Below the pieces are notes generated by a model. The model ran no database searches. It was not told the DNA's origin and saw nothing but the letters and a program-made list of their open reading frames with translations. Shown here piece after piece: positions 38,564 to 47,372 of a DNA stretch of 64,000 nucleotides. The stretch comes from Aphanothece cf. minutissima CCALA 015 (GTDB lineage Bacteria > Cyanobacteriota > Cyanobacteriia > PCC-6307 > Cyanobiaceae): NCBI GenBank assembly GCA_003003925.1, contig PVWP01000002.1, positions 434,001-498,000 of the forward strand, given 5' to 3'. A program made the translations under genes and the position numbers. Position 1 is the first letter of the stretch; the number at the start of each line of letters is the position of its first letter.

Positions 38564-39775
38564 ATGACAGCAGCCCTGTTCAGCCCGGCGATGCTGGTCG
38601 ATCCCTACCCGACCTACGCCGCGTTGCGACGCACCGACCCGGTCCACTGGCATGAACCGTTCGGGGCCTGGGTGCTGACGCGCTACGACGACGTGGTGGC
38701 GGCGACGCACGACCCCCGGCTGCGCTCCGATCGCGCCGGCGGCATGGGCGAGCGGGCCGGCCGCCCCGAACTGCAGCCCCTGTTCGAGGTCATCGGGGCC
38801 CAGATGAACATCACCAACCCGGAGCGCCACCACCGGCTCCGTGCCCTGGTGGCCAAGGTGTTCACGCCACGGGCCGTGGACACCCTGCGGCCGGCCGTTG
38901 CAGCCATGGTCAACGAGCTGCTGGATCGGCTGCCGGAGCAGTGCCGCTTCGATGTGATCGCCGACCTCGCCTTTCCGCTGCCGGCCCGGGTCATCGCCCG
39001 GCTGCTCGGGCTGGACACCGGCGAGCTGGAGCAGCTGAAGCGCTGGTCGGACGACTTTTCGGCGATCTTCGGCACCGATCCCTCCGCCGTGACCCCCGAG
39101 CAGTACCAGCGGGCCCTGCAGAGCACCCACGAGCTGACCACGTTCTTCCGCGCCGAATTCGAGAAGCGCCGGGCCACGCCCGGCGACGACCTGCTGAGCC
39201 TGCTGGTGCACGCCGAGATCGACGGCGATCGGCTCAGTGAGACGGAGCTGATCGCCAACGCCAACCTGCTCCTGGCCGCCGGCCACGAGACCACCACCCA
39301 CCTGATCGGCAACGGCCTGCTGGCCCTGCTGCACCACCCCGACCAGCTGCAGCTGCTGCTGGACGAGCCGTCCCTGATTCCCAATGCGATCGAGGAGTTC
39401 CTCCGCTACGACGGCACCGTCCAGTTCATGTACCGCGAGGCGGGGGAGGAGCTGACGATCGGCGAGCGCTCGATCCGCAAGGGGCAGCTGGTCTACCTGA
39501 TGTTCGCGGCCGCCAATCGCGACCCGGCCCGCTTCCCGGACCCCGACCGGCTCGACGTGCGCCGCAGACTCGACGTGCACCTGGCCTTCGGCCATGGCCC
39601 CCATGTCTGCCTGGGGGCGGCCCTGGCCCGGATGGAGGCCCAGGTCGCCTTCACGGCGCTGCTGCGGCGCTGTTCAGGACTTCAACTCACCGGCGAGCCT
39701 CTGGCGTATCAGGACAACCTGGAGCTGCGCGGGCTGAAGGCACTGCCGGTGGTGTTCGAGCGGCGATCGGCCTGA
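38564..39775 (+). CDS. Cytochrome P450
   Basis: 403 aa from ATG 38564 (GTG 38552 possible). A soluble bacterial P450 monooxygenase: I-helix AGHETTTHLIG, K-helix ExxR in EEFLRYDG, and the heme loop FGHGPHVCLGAALAR with the Cys thiolate ligand. The heart of the fold is complete. The substrate and electron donors are not in the window. GC content is typical of the host, unlike the two genes before it. Confidence 0.95.
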   Translation: MTAALFSPAMLVDPYPTYAALRRTDPVHWHEPFGAWVLTRYDDVVAATHDPRLRSDRAGGMGERAGRPELQPLFEVIGAQMNITNPERHHRLRALVAKVFTPRAVDTLRPAVAAMVNELLDRLPEQCRFDVIADLAFPLPARVIARLLGLDTGELEQLKRWSDDFSAIFGTDPSAVTPEQYQRALQSTHELTTFFRAEFEKRRATPGDDLLSLLVHAEIDGDRLSETELIANANLLLAAGHETTTHLIGNGLLALLHHPDQLQLLLDEPSLIPNAIEEFLRYDGTVQFMYREAGEELTIGERSIRKGQLVYLMFAAANRDPARFPDPDRLDVRRRLDVHLAFGHGPHVCLGAALARMEAQVAFTALLRRCSGLQLTGEPLAYQDNLELRGLKALPVVFERRSA

Positions 39776-39779
39776 GCGC

Positions 39780-41201
39780 TCAGCCGGCCTCCGTTTCCAC
39801 CGAGGCCATCGCCGGGCGACCGGCCAGCACCCGGCGCAGCCGCTCGCGGAACCACTGCAGGGGGTGGCCCATGTCGGCGTCCTCGAGCAGGCCGCGCTGG
39901 CGCAGGCAGTCCTCGTAGCTGCGCAGCACGTCGCTACGGCGGGCCACCTCCCGGGCGACGTTGTCGGCGAATTCGGGCCGTGAGGCCAGCAGGGCGCGGA
40001 AGCTGCCACTGGGCACCACGAACAGCGTCGTGTCCTCGGCCGCCACCATCGTGGTGGGGTAGGGCACCTGCAGCAGCAGCGGCAGTTCGCCGAAGAACTC
40101 CCCGGCGGTGAAGGTGAAAAGCTTGCGGCTCACCCGGTCGGTTTCGTGGATCGCATCCACCGCGCCGCTCAGCACCAGGTGGAAGGAGCGTCCCTCATCA
40201 CCCTGGCGCACCAGCACCGTGCCGGCAGGCACCAGACGGCGGGCGCCGCTGCCCACCAGTTCCCGCAGGCGCCGATCATCCATGCCGCTGTAGCAGGGAT
40301 GGTCGGGCAGGGACGTCCGCAGGGGGCTCCAATCCGCGGCGGCATCCCCTTCCTCGGCGCGCCGAGAGGAGAGCAGCTGGATCTGCTGGCGCGACCCGGC
40401 CAGTTCGATGCGGCGCTGGCGCAGCCCCTGCTCGATCGCGTAGTTCAGCGAACTGCGCAGGCTGAGGCTGGCGTGGATCGCCGACGTCCAGGCCCAGAGC
40501 TCGAACGCCATCCCCTGGCCCTGGAGCCCGTGCAGCAGCACCTTCGGCGGCGGATCGGCCAGCACCGTCGGTTCGGCCAGGGCCGCCTCCAGGAGCACCT
40601 CGGTCACGGCCAGGGGGTCGCTGCCGTGGGCCACCGTCACCTCCACATCCACCCGGCCATCGGAGCTCAGGTAGCTGAGGTTCTTCACCGGCGCATTGGT
40701 GATGGCCGAATTGGGCACCACGATCTCGGCGCCCTGGAAGGTGCGGATCACGGTGGAGCGGATCGAGATCTCACGGATGAAGCCGCTGGTGTCGCCGAAC
40801 TCGATCTGGTCGCCCACCTTCAGCTTCCCCTCCATCAGCAGGGTGAGACCACTGGTGAGGTTGCGGGTGAGCTCCTGCAGGCCGAAGCCGATGCCCACGC
40901 CCAGGGCCCCGAAGATCACGGCGAGGGCACCGATGTCGAGCCCCATCCCCTGGGCCACCACCACGTAGCCCAGCGCCGCCAGCCCCATCGAGAAGAGGGT
41001 GGCCACCGCCTCACGCCGCCCCTCCGGCAGGGAGAACCAGCGCAGCACCCGTCCGGCCAGCAGTCGCTTCAGCCACCGCGCCGCCAGGCTCACGGCCAGC
41101 AGCAGCAGCAGCACCTCGACGACCCAGAGGAGGGAGAAGCTCTGGCGACCCAGCGGCAGCAGCGGGGCCGTGAACAGCTTCTGAAGGCGCTCGAGATCCA
41201 C
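39780..41201 (-). CDS. MscS-family mechanosensitive channel with cyclic-nucleotide-binding domain
   Basis: 473 aa from GTG 41201 (a GGAG lies 9 nt ahead). Helices at ~16-35 and ~55-100, then the MscS core: pore helix with GALGVGIGFGLQELTRN, beta domain LKVGDQIEFGDTSGFI and VPNSAITNAPVKNLS. From ~residue 315 a CNMP/Crp-type domain follows (GTVLVRQGDEGRSFHLVLSG and GEFFGELPLLLQ). It probably opens under membrane tension and is tuned by a ligand. Convergent with the P450 gene at 4 bp distance. Confidence 0.92.
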   Translation of the reverse strand: MDLERLQKLFTAPLLPLGRQSFSLLWVVEVLLLLLAVSLAARWLKRLLAGRVLRWFSLPEGRREAVATLFSMGLAALGYVVVAQGMGLDIGALAVIFGALGVGIGFGLQELTRNLTSGLTLLMEGKLKVGDQIEFGDTSGFIREISIRSTVIRTFQGAEIVVPNSAITNAPVKNLSYLSSDGRVDVEVTVAHGSDPLAVTEVLLEAALAEPTVLADPPPKVLLHGLQGQGMAFELWAWTSAIHASLSLRSSLNYAIEQGLRQRRIELAGSRQQIQLLSSRRAEEGDAAADWSPLRTSLPDHPCYSGMDDRRLRELVGSGARRLVPAGTVLVRQGDEGRSFHLVLSGAVDAIHETDRVSRKLFTFTAGEFFGELPLLLQVPYPTTMVAAEDTTLFVVPSGSFRALLASRPEFADNVAREVARRSDVLRSYEDCLRQRGLLEDADMGHPLQWFRERLRRVLAGRPAMASVETEAG

Positions 41202-41287
41202 CCCTTGTGCTCCACCGCTGCTCCCTTCTAGCCCGAGGGGCCGGAATGACGCTGTCCGCGGCGGGCGGCCGCACCGATGAGCGCCCC

Positions 41288-41293
41288 TACAGT
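41288..41293 (+). promoter_or_regulatory. Probable -10 element
   Basis: TACAGT lies 33 bp before the ATG of the small secreted-protein gene, in the divergent region with the MscS gene. No strong -35 is visible. Confidence 0.35.
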
Positions 41294-41326
41294 CCCCCTG
41301 GACGCCAGCCATCTCTGGAGCCGCCC

Positions 41327-41722
41327 ATGCGACGCCGACTGCTCACTGCGGCCACCGTTCTGACGCTGGGCTCGACGCCCTCCTGGGCCGCCCCGGCATC
41401 ACCCCCCTGTGAGGCGGCGCTCGGCACCTGGGACTACGTGGCCCCCAGCAAGCCCGGCCGGGCCGTGGTCACGAAGCTGGCGGACGGGCGCCATCACCTG
41501 GTGTGGATCATCTCGGAGCGTGGGGCCACCGTCGCCGGCGCCTGGGAGGCCACCTGCGAAGGCTCCCGCCGCACCTGGCGCGTGCTGTTCCCCTCCGATC
41601 CCGGCATCGCCGGACTGAAGGTCGTGGAGGAGTTCGAGGTGAGCGGCGATGCGATCCGCTTCTGGATTCTCGGACCGGATGGCAAACGTGGGCCGATGGG
41701 TGGCGCCCGTCGCCTCCCCTAG
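41327..41722 (+). CDS. Small secreted protein, unknown function
   Basis: 131 aa from ATG 41327, preceded by GGAG. Signal peptide ~1-22 (LLTAATVLTLGSTPSWAAPA). The mature part is a probable single beta domain: CEAALGTWDYVAPSKPGRAVV, HHLVWIISERG, and GDAIRFWILGPDGKRGPMG. No catalytic motif or family recognised. It overlaps the end of the convergent gene by 4 bp. Confidence 0.75.
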   Translation: MRRRLLTAATVLTLGSTPSWAAPASPPCEAALGTWDYVAPSKPGRAVVTKLADGRHHLVWIISERGATVAGAWEATCEGSRRTWRVLFPSDPGIAGLKVVEEFEVSGDAIRFWILGPDGKRGPMGGARRLP

Positions 41723-42564
41723 GAACCTCCGGACAGTCCCACCTGCACACTCTGTTCGTTGAGAAAGTAGTTGGAATCAAAGGCCTTCAGCTTTCGATCC
41801 ATCAGCCGATCCTGCTTTTCGGGATCATCCAGGCGCAGGCAGTCGGAGGGGTCGCCATCCACGCAGAGCAGCGGAATGACCACATCCGTCCTGTCATAGC
41901 CCCACTCCAGCACCCGTCCTCCCAGCAGGGCGTTGCCCTTGGGTGGCTCCCGCGTCAGCACAGGAACCAGCACATCCACCTGGGCGGCATAGGCGCCGGC
42001 AGGCAGGGAGACAATCACTGAACGGTGAATCGTTTCGCCGGGATTGATGTGATCGTCGACGAACAACTTGCCGGCCGCTTCGGTGGGATAGGGCTGGAGC
42101 ACCGCCCCCCTCTCCACGTGGATGGCATCGAAAGGGCCGATGGCGCGACTCGGAAACGTGGAGCGGTTCAGCACCTGGCGGCGTATCGGGAACAGTTCCC
42201 AGAAGCTGCTGAGCAGGTAGAGCCGGCGGGTGCTGGCGTTGGTGGCGCTGACCTTCAGTTCCCGCTGCAGCGAAGGTGACGAGGAGCCGCTGCCGCCCTC
42301 AGCGGCAATCGGGGTCAGGCTGATCGCCAGACTGATGCTGGCCGGTGCCTGGGATGGCACATAGATCTCCTTCCAGACGAAGGTGTAGATGCCCCAGGAG
42401 GCGGCGATGATGATGCCCGACGTGCGCACCCATTCATGCAGCGCAGGGGAGCGCAGCCAGGCCGGCAGGCGCAGCGATCGCGCCCTGGTCTGGGCCCCCG
42501 GCATTCCCTTGCGGGGCAGGGTCTCTCTGTCGCCATGGGGCCTGGTCGGGGGGTCGCTGCTCAC
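41719..42564 (-). CDS. Single-helix membrane-anchored protein, unknown function
   Basis: 281 aa. Basic N-terminus (residues 1-45) then one helix near ~46-66 (VRTSGIIIAASWGIYTFVW), and a large extracytoplasmic beta-rich domain with SSSPSLQRELKVSATNAS, GPFDAIHVERG and INPGETIHRSVIV. No family recognised. It may be a sensor or envelope protein. Gap of 16 bp to the next gene upstream, so they are probably co-transcribed. Confidence 0.7.
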   Translation of the reverse strand: MSSDPPTRPHGDRETLPRKGMPGAQTRARSLRLPAWLRSPALHEWVRTSGIIIAASWGIYTFVWKEIYVPSQAPASISLAISLTPIAAEGGSGSSSPSLQRELKVSATNASTRRLYLLSSFWELFPIRRQVLNRSTFPSRAIGPFDAIHVERGAVLQPYPTEAAGKLFVDDHINPGETIHRSVIVSLPAGAYAAQVDVLVPVLTREPPKGNALLGGRVLEWGYDRTDVVIPLLCVDGDPSDCLRLDDPEKQDRLMDRKLKAFDSNYFLNEQSVQVGLSGGS

Positions 42565-42580
42565 GGGTGGTGGTGGTGCC

Positions 42581-43402
42581 TCATTTCTTCCCGGTGAAAC
42601 CGGGCAGTCGCCTCGGGCAGGGGGCGTTGGGCAGCGGCCTGCAGCGCCGGCCCATCACCCCCATGGTGTTGAACGCGGCCCGGTCAGTCCCGGTGGCCAG
42701 CGCACCCAGCAGTGCCGGATCGGGCACCCGGTCCCCGGCGAGCTCGGCCATCGCCGAATCGGAGCAACCCGCCAGTTCCGTCATGCCGAGGCCAGTGAGC
42801 AGGGCATAGGAGCGCTGGCTGCGGGTTCCCATCTGCTCGGCCAAGGCGGTGGCGTAGGCCCCGTTGGCCGGGGCAACGACCGCATCGGGCCTGGGGGGAT
42901 CCTGGGGCGTGGGTTGCAGGTCGGTGCCACCGATCAGCACCCCCGCCAGGCAGTTGGCCTGGAGGTTGGCGGCGGCAGGGGCCAGGCGCGATGGTCCCCG
43001 ATGGCCCAGGATCGCGGTGCCCAGGCCGATCCCGACCCAGTAGGCCACGCCCCACTCGCCATGGCGGCTGGCTGCCTTCTCCAGCCTGGAGCGGTCCAGC
43101 AGCAGCTTGCCACTGGCGGCACAGAGCAGCGCGGGGCTCTGGGCGGCCCCGGCCGCACCGGCCGCGGTGCCGGCCCCGGGGCAGGCCGACGCCGGCGTCT
43201 GGCCAGCGGGAAGCACCTCGATGGCGGGCCAGGCCAGCGACGCGATGCCAGGATCCTCGTTCCAGCTCTGGTGGAGCTGGCTGGCGACGGCCGCCACCGT
43301 GGCGTCCAGGTCAGGGGCGGCGGCCCCGGGGGCCACCGGCACGAGCAGCGAGGCGGCGACCAGCAGAGCGCCCAGTGCCGCAGACCCCGGTTGGTGTCGC
43401 AT
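42581..43402 (-). CDS. Secreted YpfJ-like protein, putative inactive zinc metallopeptidase homologue
   Basis: 273 aa from ATG 43402. Signal peptide ~1-27 (LGALLVAASLLVPVAPGAAA). The order of elements resembles the YpfJ neutral zinc metallopeptidase family: LLCAASGKLLLD, AYWVGIGLGTAILG where family members have an HEVGHH helix, LQANCLAG for LQADCLAG, and GTRSQRSYALLTGLG near the end. The HExxH zinc motif is absent, so it is probably a non-catalytic member, perhaps binding a wall or protein ligand. Cysteines (ACPG, LLCAA, ANCLAG, AGCSD) may form disulfides. Confidence 0.55.
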   Translation of the reverse strand: MRHQPGSAALGALLVAASLLVPVAPGAAAPDLDATVAAVASQLHQSWNEDPGIASLAWPAIEVLPAGQTPASACPGAGTAAGAAGAAQSPALLCAASGKLLLDRSRLEKAASRHGEWGVAYWVGIGLGTAILGHRGPSRLAPAAANLQANCLAGVLIGGTDLQPTPQDPPRPDAVVAPANGAYATALAEQMGTRSQRSYALLTGLGMTELAGCSDSAMAELAGDRVPDPALLGALATGTDRAAFNTMGVMGRRCRPLPNAPCPRRLPGFTGKK

Positions 43403-43460
43403 GGGTGGAAACAACAACAGCCGCCGGCCCGATCAGTCTGCCTGGTGTGCCGGCAATGGT

Positions 43461-46400
43461 TCACAACCCCGGAATCGGCCCCCCGTCGCCGGTGAGCTGC
43501 CAGGCGGCCCAGAACTTATGGTCGGCCCAGTCCGGCTCCGGCGGGTTGCTGCGGAACTCCTGCTGCACCGCCGCCAGCGCCTCCATGCGACCCATCCCCT
43601 GCTTGAGCAGGGCGACATAGCGCTGCATGAACGCCGCCGTGGCGTCATCGTCCACCTTCCACAGCGACAGCAGGGTGGAGCGGGCGCCGGCCACCGTGAG
43701 GGCCCGCTGCAGCCCATAGACCCCCTCGCCGGTCTGCAGGGTGCCGGAGGCGGTGTCACAGGCGGAGAGCACCACCAGCTCGGTGCCATCGAGCTGCAGC
43801 TGGGCCGCCTCCTTGGCCGTCAGATAGCCGTCGTCCCCGGCCATGGCGGCGGGGGTGGCCTGGCCTGACGGGCGGCGCTGGTTCGCGCCCGTCAGCACAA
43901 TGCCACTGTTCAGCAGTGGGTCGCCGCTGCCCGTGGTGAAGAACCCATGGCTGGCGATGTGCAGCACCCTGGGGCCGCGCGCCTCCTGCAGCACGGCGGT
44001 GGTGGCGGCGGCTCCCTGATACAGGACCGCACCGAGGCGTTCGGCGATCCAGCGCCCCTCGGCGGCCGTCGCCGGCAGCGGCTGCCACGGGCCCGGGCCG
44101 CCGAAATCGGGGGCGGCGAGCACCAGGGCACGCTGGCCCCCAGGCCCGGGACTGCGCAGGCTGAGCAGGTCGCGGCCGCTGGTGAGGAGCCGCAGCTGCA
44201 CCTGCTGGCCCAGGGTGGGGGCCGATTCGGACGTTGCCCCGTTCAGGCCGCCGGTGGGAGCCGGCAGCGCCGTGAACGGGATGCGGCTCAACTCGCCATC
44301 GGGCGAAATGAACCACTGCCGCCGCCCCACCAGCTGGGGCAGCAGGGGCCCCAGCACTTTCTGGCTCACCCGGGCCCAGAAGGGTCCGGCGGGGCGGTTG
44401 CGGGCCAGGCTTTCGGCCAGGGCCTGCTGGATCAGGGGATCGGTGGCCGCCGCCGGGCCGAGGTCCACCGCACGGGTCGACCCATCGGGGAACAGCAGCA
44501 TCGCCAGATAGCGCGCCTCCCCCCAGCTCCTGGCCTCCGGTTGACGGGCGGTGTAGGGGCGGAAACGCTGGAATTCGATCAGCACCCCATCGGCCGGCAG
44601 GGCGGCGGCCACCTGGGCGGCGTCCACCAGGCGCGGGGTCAGGGCCGGCAACTGGCGGTAGAGCTCCTGCTCCAGCCGATCCCGCTCCTGCTGCAGCGTC
44701 CGTCGCTGCGCTTCGCTGAGGTTGACGTCGGCCAGGCGGGCCGTGATCGCCGTGAGCTGGCCCACCAGGCTCAGCTGGGCCGGCGAGCCCCGGCCCAGCT
44801 GGGCCTGGCGCCGTTCGATGTCCTGCAGCAGGCCGTGGCGGTTCAGACGGGTGAACAGGGCCAGGGAGGCGCCGGCTGGCGTTGTGGCCACCAGGGAAAA
44901 GGGGATCTCCCAGACGTTGCCGAGGGCCTTGATCTGCTCCTGCCGCCGGGCCTGGGGCAGCAGCGGGGCCTCCCGCTGCAGGAACAGGGACTGGCTGCCG
45001 ATGCCGCGGCGCAGCAGGGGTTCGGCCCTGGCCTCGGCCCCCTGGCTCAGGTACCCCTTGGCCAGATTGTTGACGCTGAGGGCGGTCGTGGGGTGATCGG
45101 GCCCCAGCGCGGTCTCGTAGATCCCCAGGGCACGCAGGAAGAGCGGTTCCGCCCTGGCATGGGCGCCCTGAAGCCGATAGAGATCCGCCAGGTTGTTGAG
45201 GCTGCCGGCGGTATCGGGATGGTCGGGCCCCAGGGCCTGCTCCCGGATCGCCAGGGCGCGTCGGTGCAGCGGCTCGGCCCTGTCGGCGGCTCCCTGCTGG
45301 TCGATCAGCACCGCCAGGTTGTTGAGGCCCGTGGCGGTGACGGGGTGGGTGGGTCCCAGCGTCTTCTCCTGGATGGCCAGGGCGCGGCGCAGCAGGGGCT
45401 CCGCCTTGGCGTAGGCCCCCTGGTCGCTGTACAGCATGGCGAGGTTGTTAAGGCCGGCGGCGGTCTCGGCATGGCCGGAACCGAGCGCCTTCTCCCGGAT
45501 CGCCAGGGCACGCCGCAGCAGGGGCTCCGCCTTGGTGTAGGCGCCCTGGCTCCGGTACAGCAGCCCGAGGTTGTTCAGGCTGGTGGCCGTGGCGGGGTGC
45601 TCCGGGCCCAGCGCCTTCTCGTTGATCGCCAGGGCGCGCTGATAGAGGGGTTCGGCCCTGGCGAAAGCACCCTGGTTCTCCTGGAGCGCCGCCAGGTTGT
45701 TGAGGCTGGTGGCGGTGTCGGGATGTTCCTCACCCAGGGCTTTCTGCTTGATGGCCAGGGTGCGGCGCAGCAGGGGCTCCGCCTCGCCGTAGCGGCCCTG
45801 GTTGATGTACACCGCCGCCAGGTTGTTGAGGCTGGTGGCGGTGTCGGGGTGATCGGGTCCGAGCGCCTTCTCCCTGATGGCCAGGGCCCGCCGATAGACG
45901 GCTTCGGCCTTGGTGTAGGCGCCCTGGCCGTTGTACAGAAGTCCGAGGTTGATCAGGCCCAGGGCAAGACCTGGGTGCTCCGGCCCCAGTGCCTTCTCGG
46001 CGACCTGCAGGGCGCGGCGGTAGAGGGGCTCGGCCCTGGCGTTGTTGTTCTGGTTGTAGTAGAGCCAGGCGAGGTTGTTGAGGCTGAGGGCGGTGAGGGG
46101 ATGGTCCGGTCCCAGGGTCCGGGTTCGGATCGCCAGGGCCCGGGCCAGCAGGGGCTCGGCCCTGGTGAAGGCGCGCTCCTTGACATAGAGCAACCCGAGG
46201 TTGCTCAGGCCGGTGGCCAGATCGGCATGGTCGGGCCCCTGCGCTTTCTCGCGCCAGGCCAGCACCTTTTCCCACAGCGCCGCCGCCTTGCCGTTCGCCC
46301 CCTTGGCCTCCAGGGCGTTGGCCTCATCGATCCACTCCCACACCTGCGCCGGGGTCTGGGTGTAGCGCTCGCCCAGCGGCTGGGCGATCCACTCCTGCTG

Positions 46401-46526
46401 GCGAGGCGCCGGGTGCTGAGCCGGGCGACCGGCGGCCGCCGACGGCTGTCCATCGGCCAGCAGCAGCACGGCCAGGGCGGTTCCCCACCGACACAGAGCC
46501 AACGGCAGGCGAGCGGACCGCATCAT
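43461..46526 (-). CDS. Secreted TPR-repeat CHAT-domain (caspase-like) protein
   Basis: 1021 aa from ATG 46526. Signal peptide ~1-33 (LCRWGTALAVLLLADGQPSAAAG). Residues ~100-510: about ten 42-residue kinesin-light-chain-type TPR repeats ending in GPDHP. Linker ~510-700 with coiled-coil character. Residues ~720-1010: CHAT domain with catalytic His860 (ASHGFF) and Cys923 (SACDTASG), both intact. In other bacteria such TPR-CHAT proteins are proteases triggered by protein or nucleotide partners; the secreted form here may act in the periplasm. Divergent from the SDR gene across 79 bp. No obvious effector or partner gene sits beside it. Confidence 0.92.
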   Translation of the reverse strand: MMRSARLPLALCRWGTALAVLLLADGQPSAAAGRPAQHPAPRQQEWIAQPLGERYTQTPAQVWEWIDEANALEAKGANGKAAALWEKVLAWREKAQGPDHADLATGLSNLGLLYVKERAFTRAEPLLARALAIRTRTLGPDHPLTALSLNNLAWLYYNQNNNARAEPLYRRALQVAEKALGPEHPGLALGLINLGLLYNGQGAYTKAEAVYRRALAIREKALGPDHPDTATSLNNLAAVYINQGRYGEAEPLLRRTLAIKQKALGEEHPDTATSLNNLAALQENQGAFARAEPLYQRALAINEKALGPEHPATATSLNNLGLLYRSQGAYTKAEPLLRRALAIREKALGSGHAETAAGLNNLAMLYSDQGAYAKAEPLLRRALAIQEKTLGPTHPVTATGLNNLAVLIDQQGAADRAEPLHRRALAIREQALGPDHPDTAGSLNNLADLYRLQGAHARAEPLFLRALGIYETALGPDHPTTALSVNNLAKGYLSQGAEARAEPLLRRGIGSQSLFLQREAPLLPQARRQEQIKALGNVWEIPFSLVATTPAGASLALFTRLNRHGLLQDIERRQAQLGRGSPAQLSLVGQLTAITARLADVNLSEAQRRTLQQERDRLEQELYRQLPALTPRLVDAAQVAAALPADGVLIEFQRFRPYTARQPEARSWGEARYLAMLLFPDGSTRAVDLGPAAATDPLIQQALAESLARNRPAGPFWARVSQKVLGPLLPQLVGRRQWFISPDGELSRIPFTALPAPTGGLNGATSESAPTLGQQVQLRLLTSGRDLLSLRSPGPGGQRALVLAAPDFGGPGPWQPLPATAAEGRWIAERLGAVLYQGAAATTAVLQEARGPRVLHIASHGFFTTGSGDPLLNSGIVLTGANQRRPSGQATPAAMAGDDGYLTAKEAAQLQLDGTELVVLSACDTASGTLQTGEGVYGLQRALTVAGARSTLLSLWKVDDDATAAFMQRYVALLKQGMGRMEALAAVQQEFRSNPPEPDWADHKFWAAWQLTGDGGPIPGL
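44996..46226 (-). repeat. 126-bp tandem repeats encoding the TPR array
   Basis: About ten units of 126 bp (42 codons) encode the kinesin-light-chain-type TPRs of the CHAT protein. Consensus pattern: TATSLNNLAxLY-xxQGxYxxAEPLLRRALAIREKALGPDHP (split here to show unit layout). High similarity between units makes the array prone to unequal recombination and to assembly error. Confidence 0.8.
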
Positions 46527-46605
46527 GGGGGTACGGGGGGTTCCCAGCTTCCGGTACGGGATCCAGCATGGGCCGCACATCGACAAAACCTGCCGGAGCG
46601 GGTCC

Positions 46606-47322
46606 ATGAAACTGATGGTGGTGGGCGCCAGCCGCGGGCTGGGCCGGGCCTTTGTCGAGGGTCTGGGCAGCCCCGGCGACACGGTGATCGGGGTCTCGCG
46701 GCGACGGCCCGATGGCCTGACCCTGCCTCCGGGCGTCGAGCTCGCGTGGATCGAGGCCGATCTGGCGGAGCCGCTGCCGGCGGCCCGCTGGATCGAGCAG
46801 CAGGCGCCCGCCCAGCTGGATGTGCTGATCTACAACCTCGGCGTCTGGGAAGCGAACGCCTTCAGCGAGGCCTACAGCTTCCTGGAGGATCCCGACGACA
46901 GCATCCTCGAGATGGTGGCCATCAACATCACCGGCACCCTGCTGCTGCTGCGGCGACTGATCCCCCGGCTGCTCGACTCCCGGAGGCCCCAGCTGATCCT
47001 CACGGGCTCCACCTCCGGCCTGCGCCAGAGCGGCCAGCCGGAGGTGACCTTCGGCGCCTCGAAGTTCGCCCTCACCGGCATCGCCGATGCCCTGCGGGAG
47101 AGCTTCCGGGACCAGCAGCTGGCGGTGACCTGCCTACAGCTGGGCTACCTCAACACCGACGACGGCCTTGAGGTGTCGCGCGAGGCGGCCGCCGGCCGCG
47201 GTGAGGGCCGGCAGATCCCGCTGCACGACGTGATCCGGATCGTCTCGGCCCTGCTGCAGCTCTCCCCGGCCTCCTTCGTGCGCGAGCTGGTCCTGCCCGC
47301 CATCGGCGACGAACGGTTCTGA
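46606..47322 (+). CDS. Short-chain dehydrogenase-like protein lacking the catalytic Tyr
   Basis: 238 aa from ATG 46606, with CCGGAG ahead. SDR fold: GASRGLGR cofactor loop, LIYNLGVW, the Ser in LTGSTSGL. At the YxxxK site the sequence is TFGASKFAL, so Phe replaces the catalytic Tyr while Lys is kept. It may bind NAD(P)(H) without normal redox chemistry. Divergent from the CHAT gene; separated by ~50 bp from the phosphatase gene downstream. Confidence 0.85.
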   Translation: MKLMVVGASRGLGRAFVEGLGSPGDTVIGVSRRRPDGLTLPPGVELAWIEADLAEPLPAARWIEQQAPAQLDVLIYNLGVWEANAFSEAYSFLEDPDDSILEMVAINITGTLLLLRRLIPRLLDSRRPQLILTGSTSGLRQSGQPEVTFGASKFALTGIADALRESFRDQQLAVTCLQLGYLNTDDGLEVSREAAAGRGEGRQIPLHDVIRIVSALLQLSPASFVRELVLPAIGDERF

Positions 47323-47372
47323 CGTCCGAGGCACCCCTACGGTGCTGCCACCCCGCCGACGGCACCGGAGCC

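Noticed and set aside
43947..47171. Plus-strand open frame of more than 1000 codons antisense to the CHAT gene
   Set aside because: The translation is low-complexity Gly/Gln/Leu text mirroring the TPR repeats, whereas the minus strand gives clear TPR and CHAT domains.
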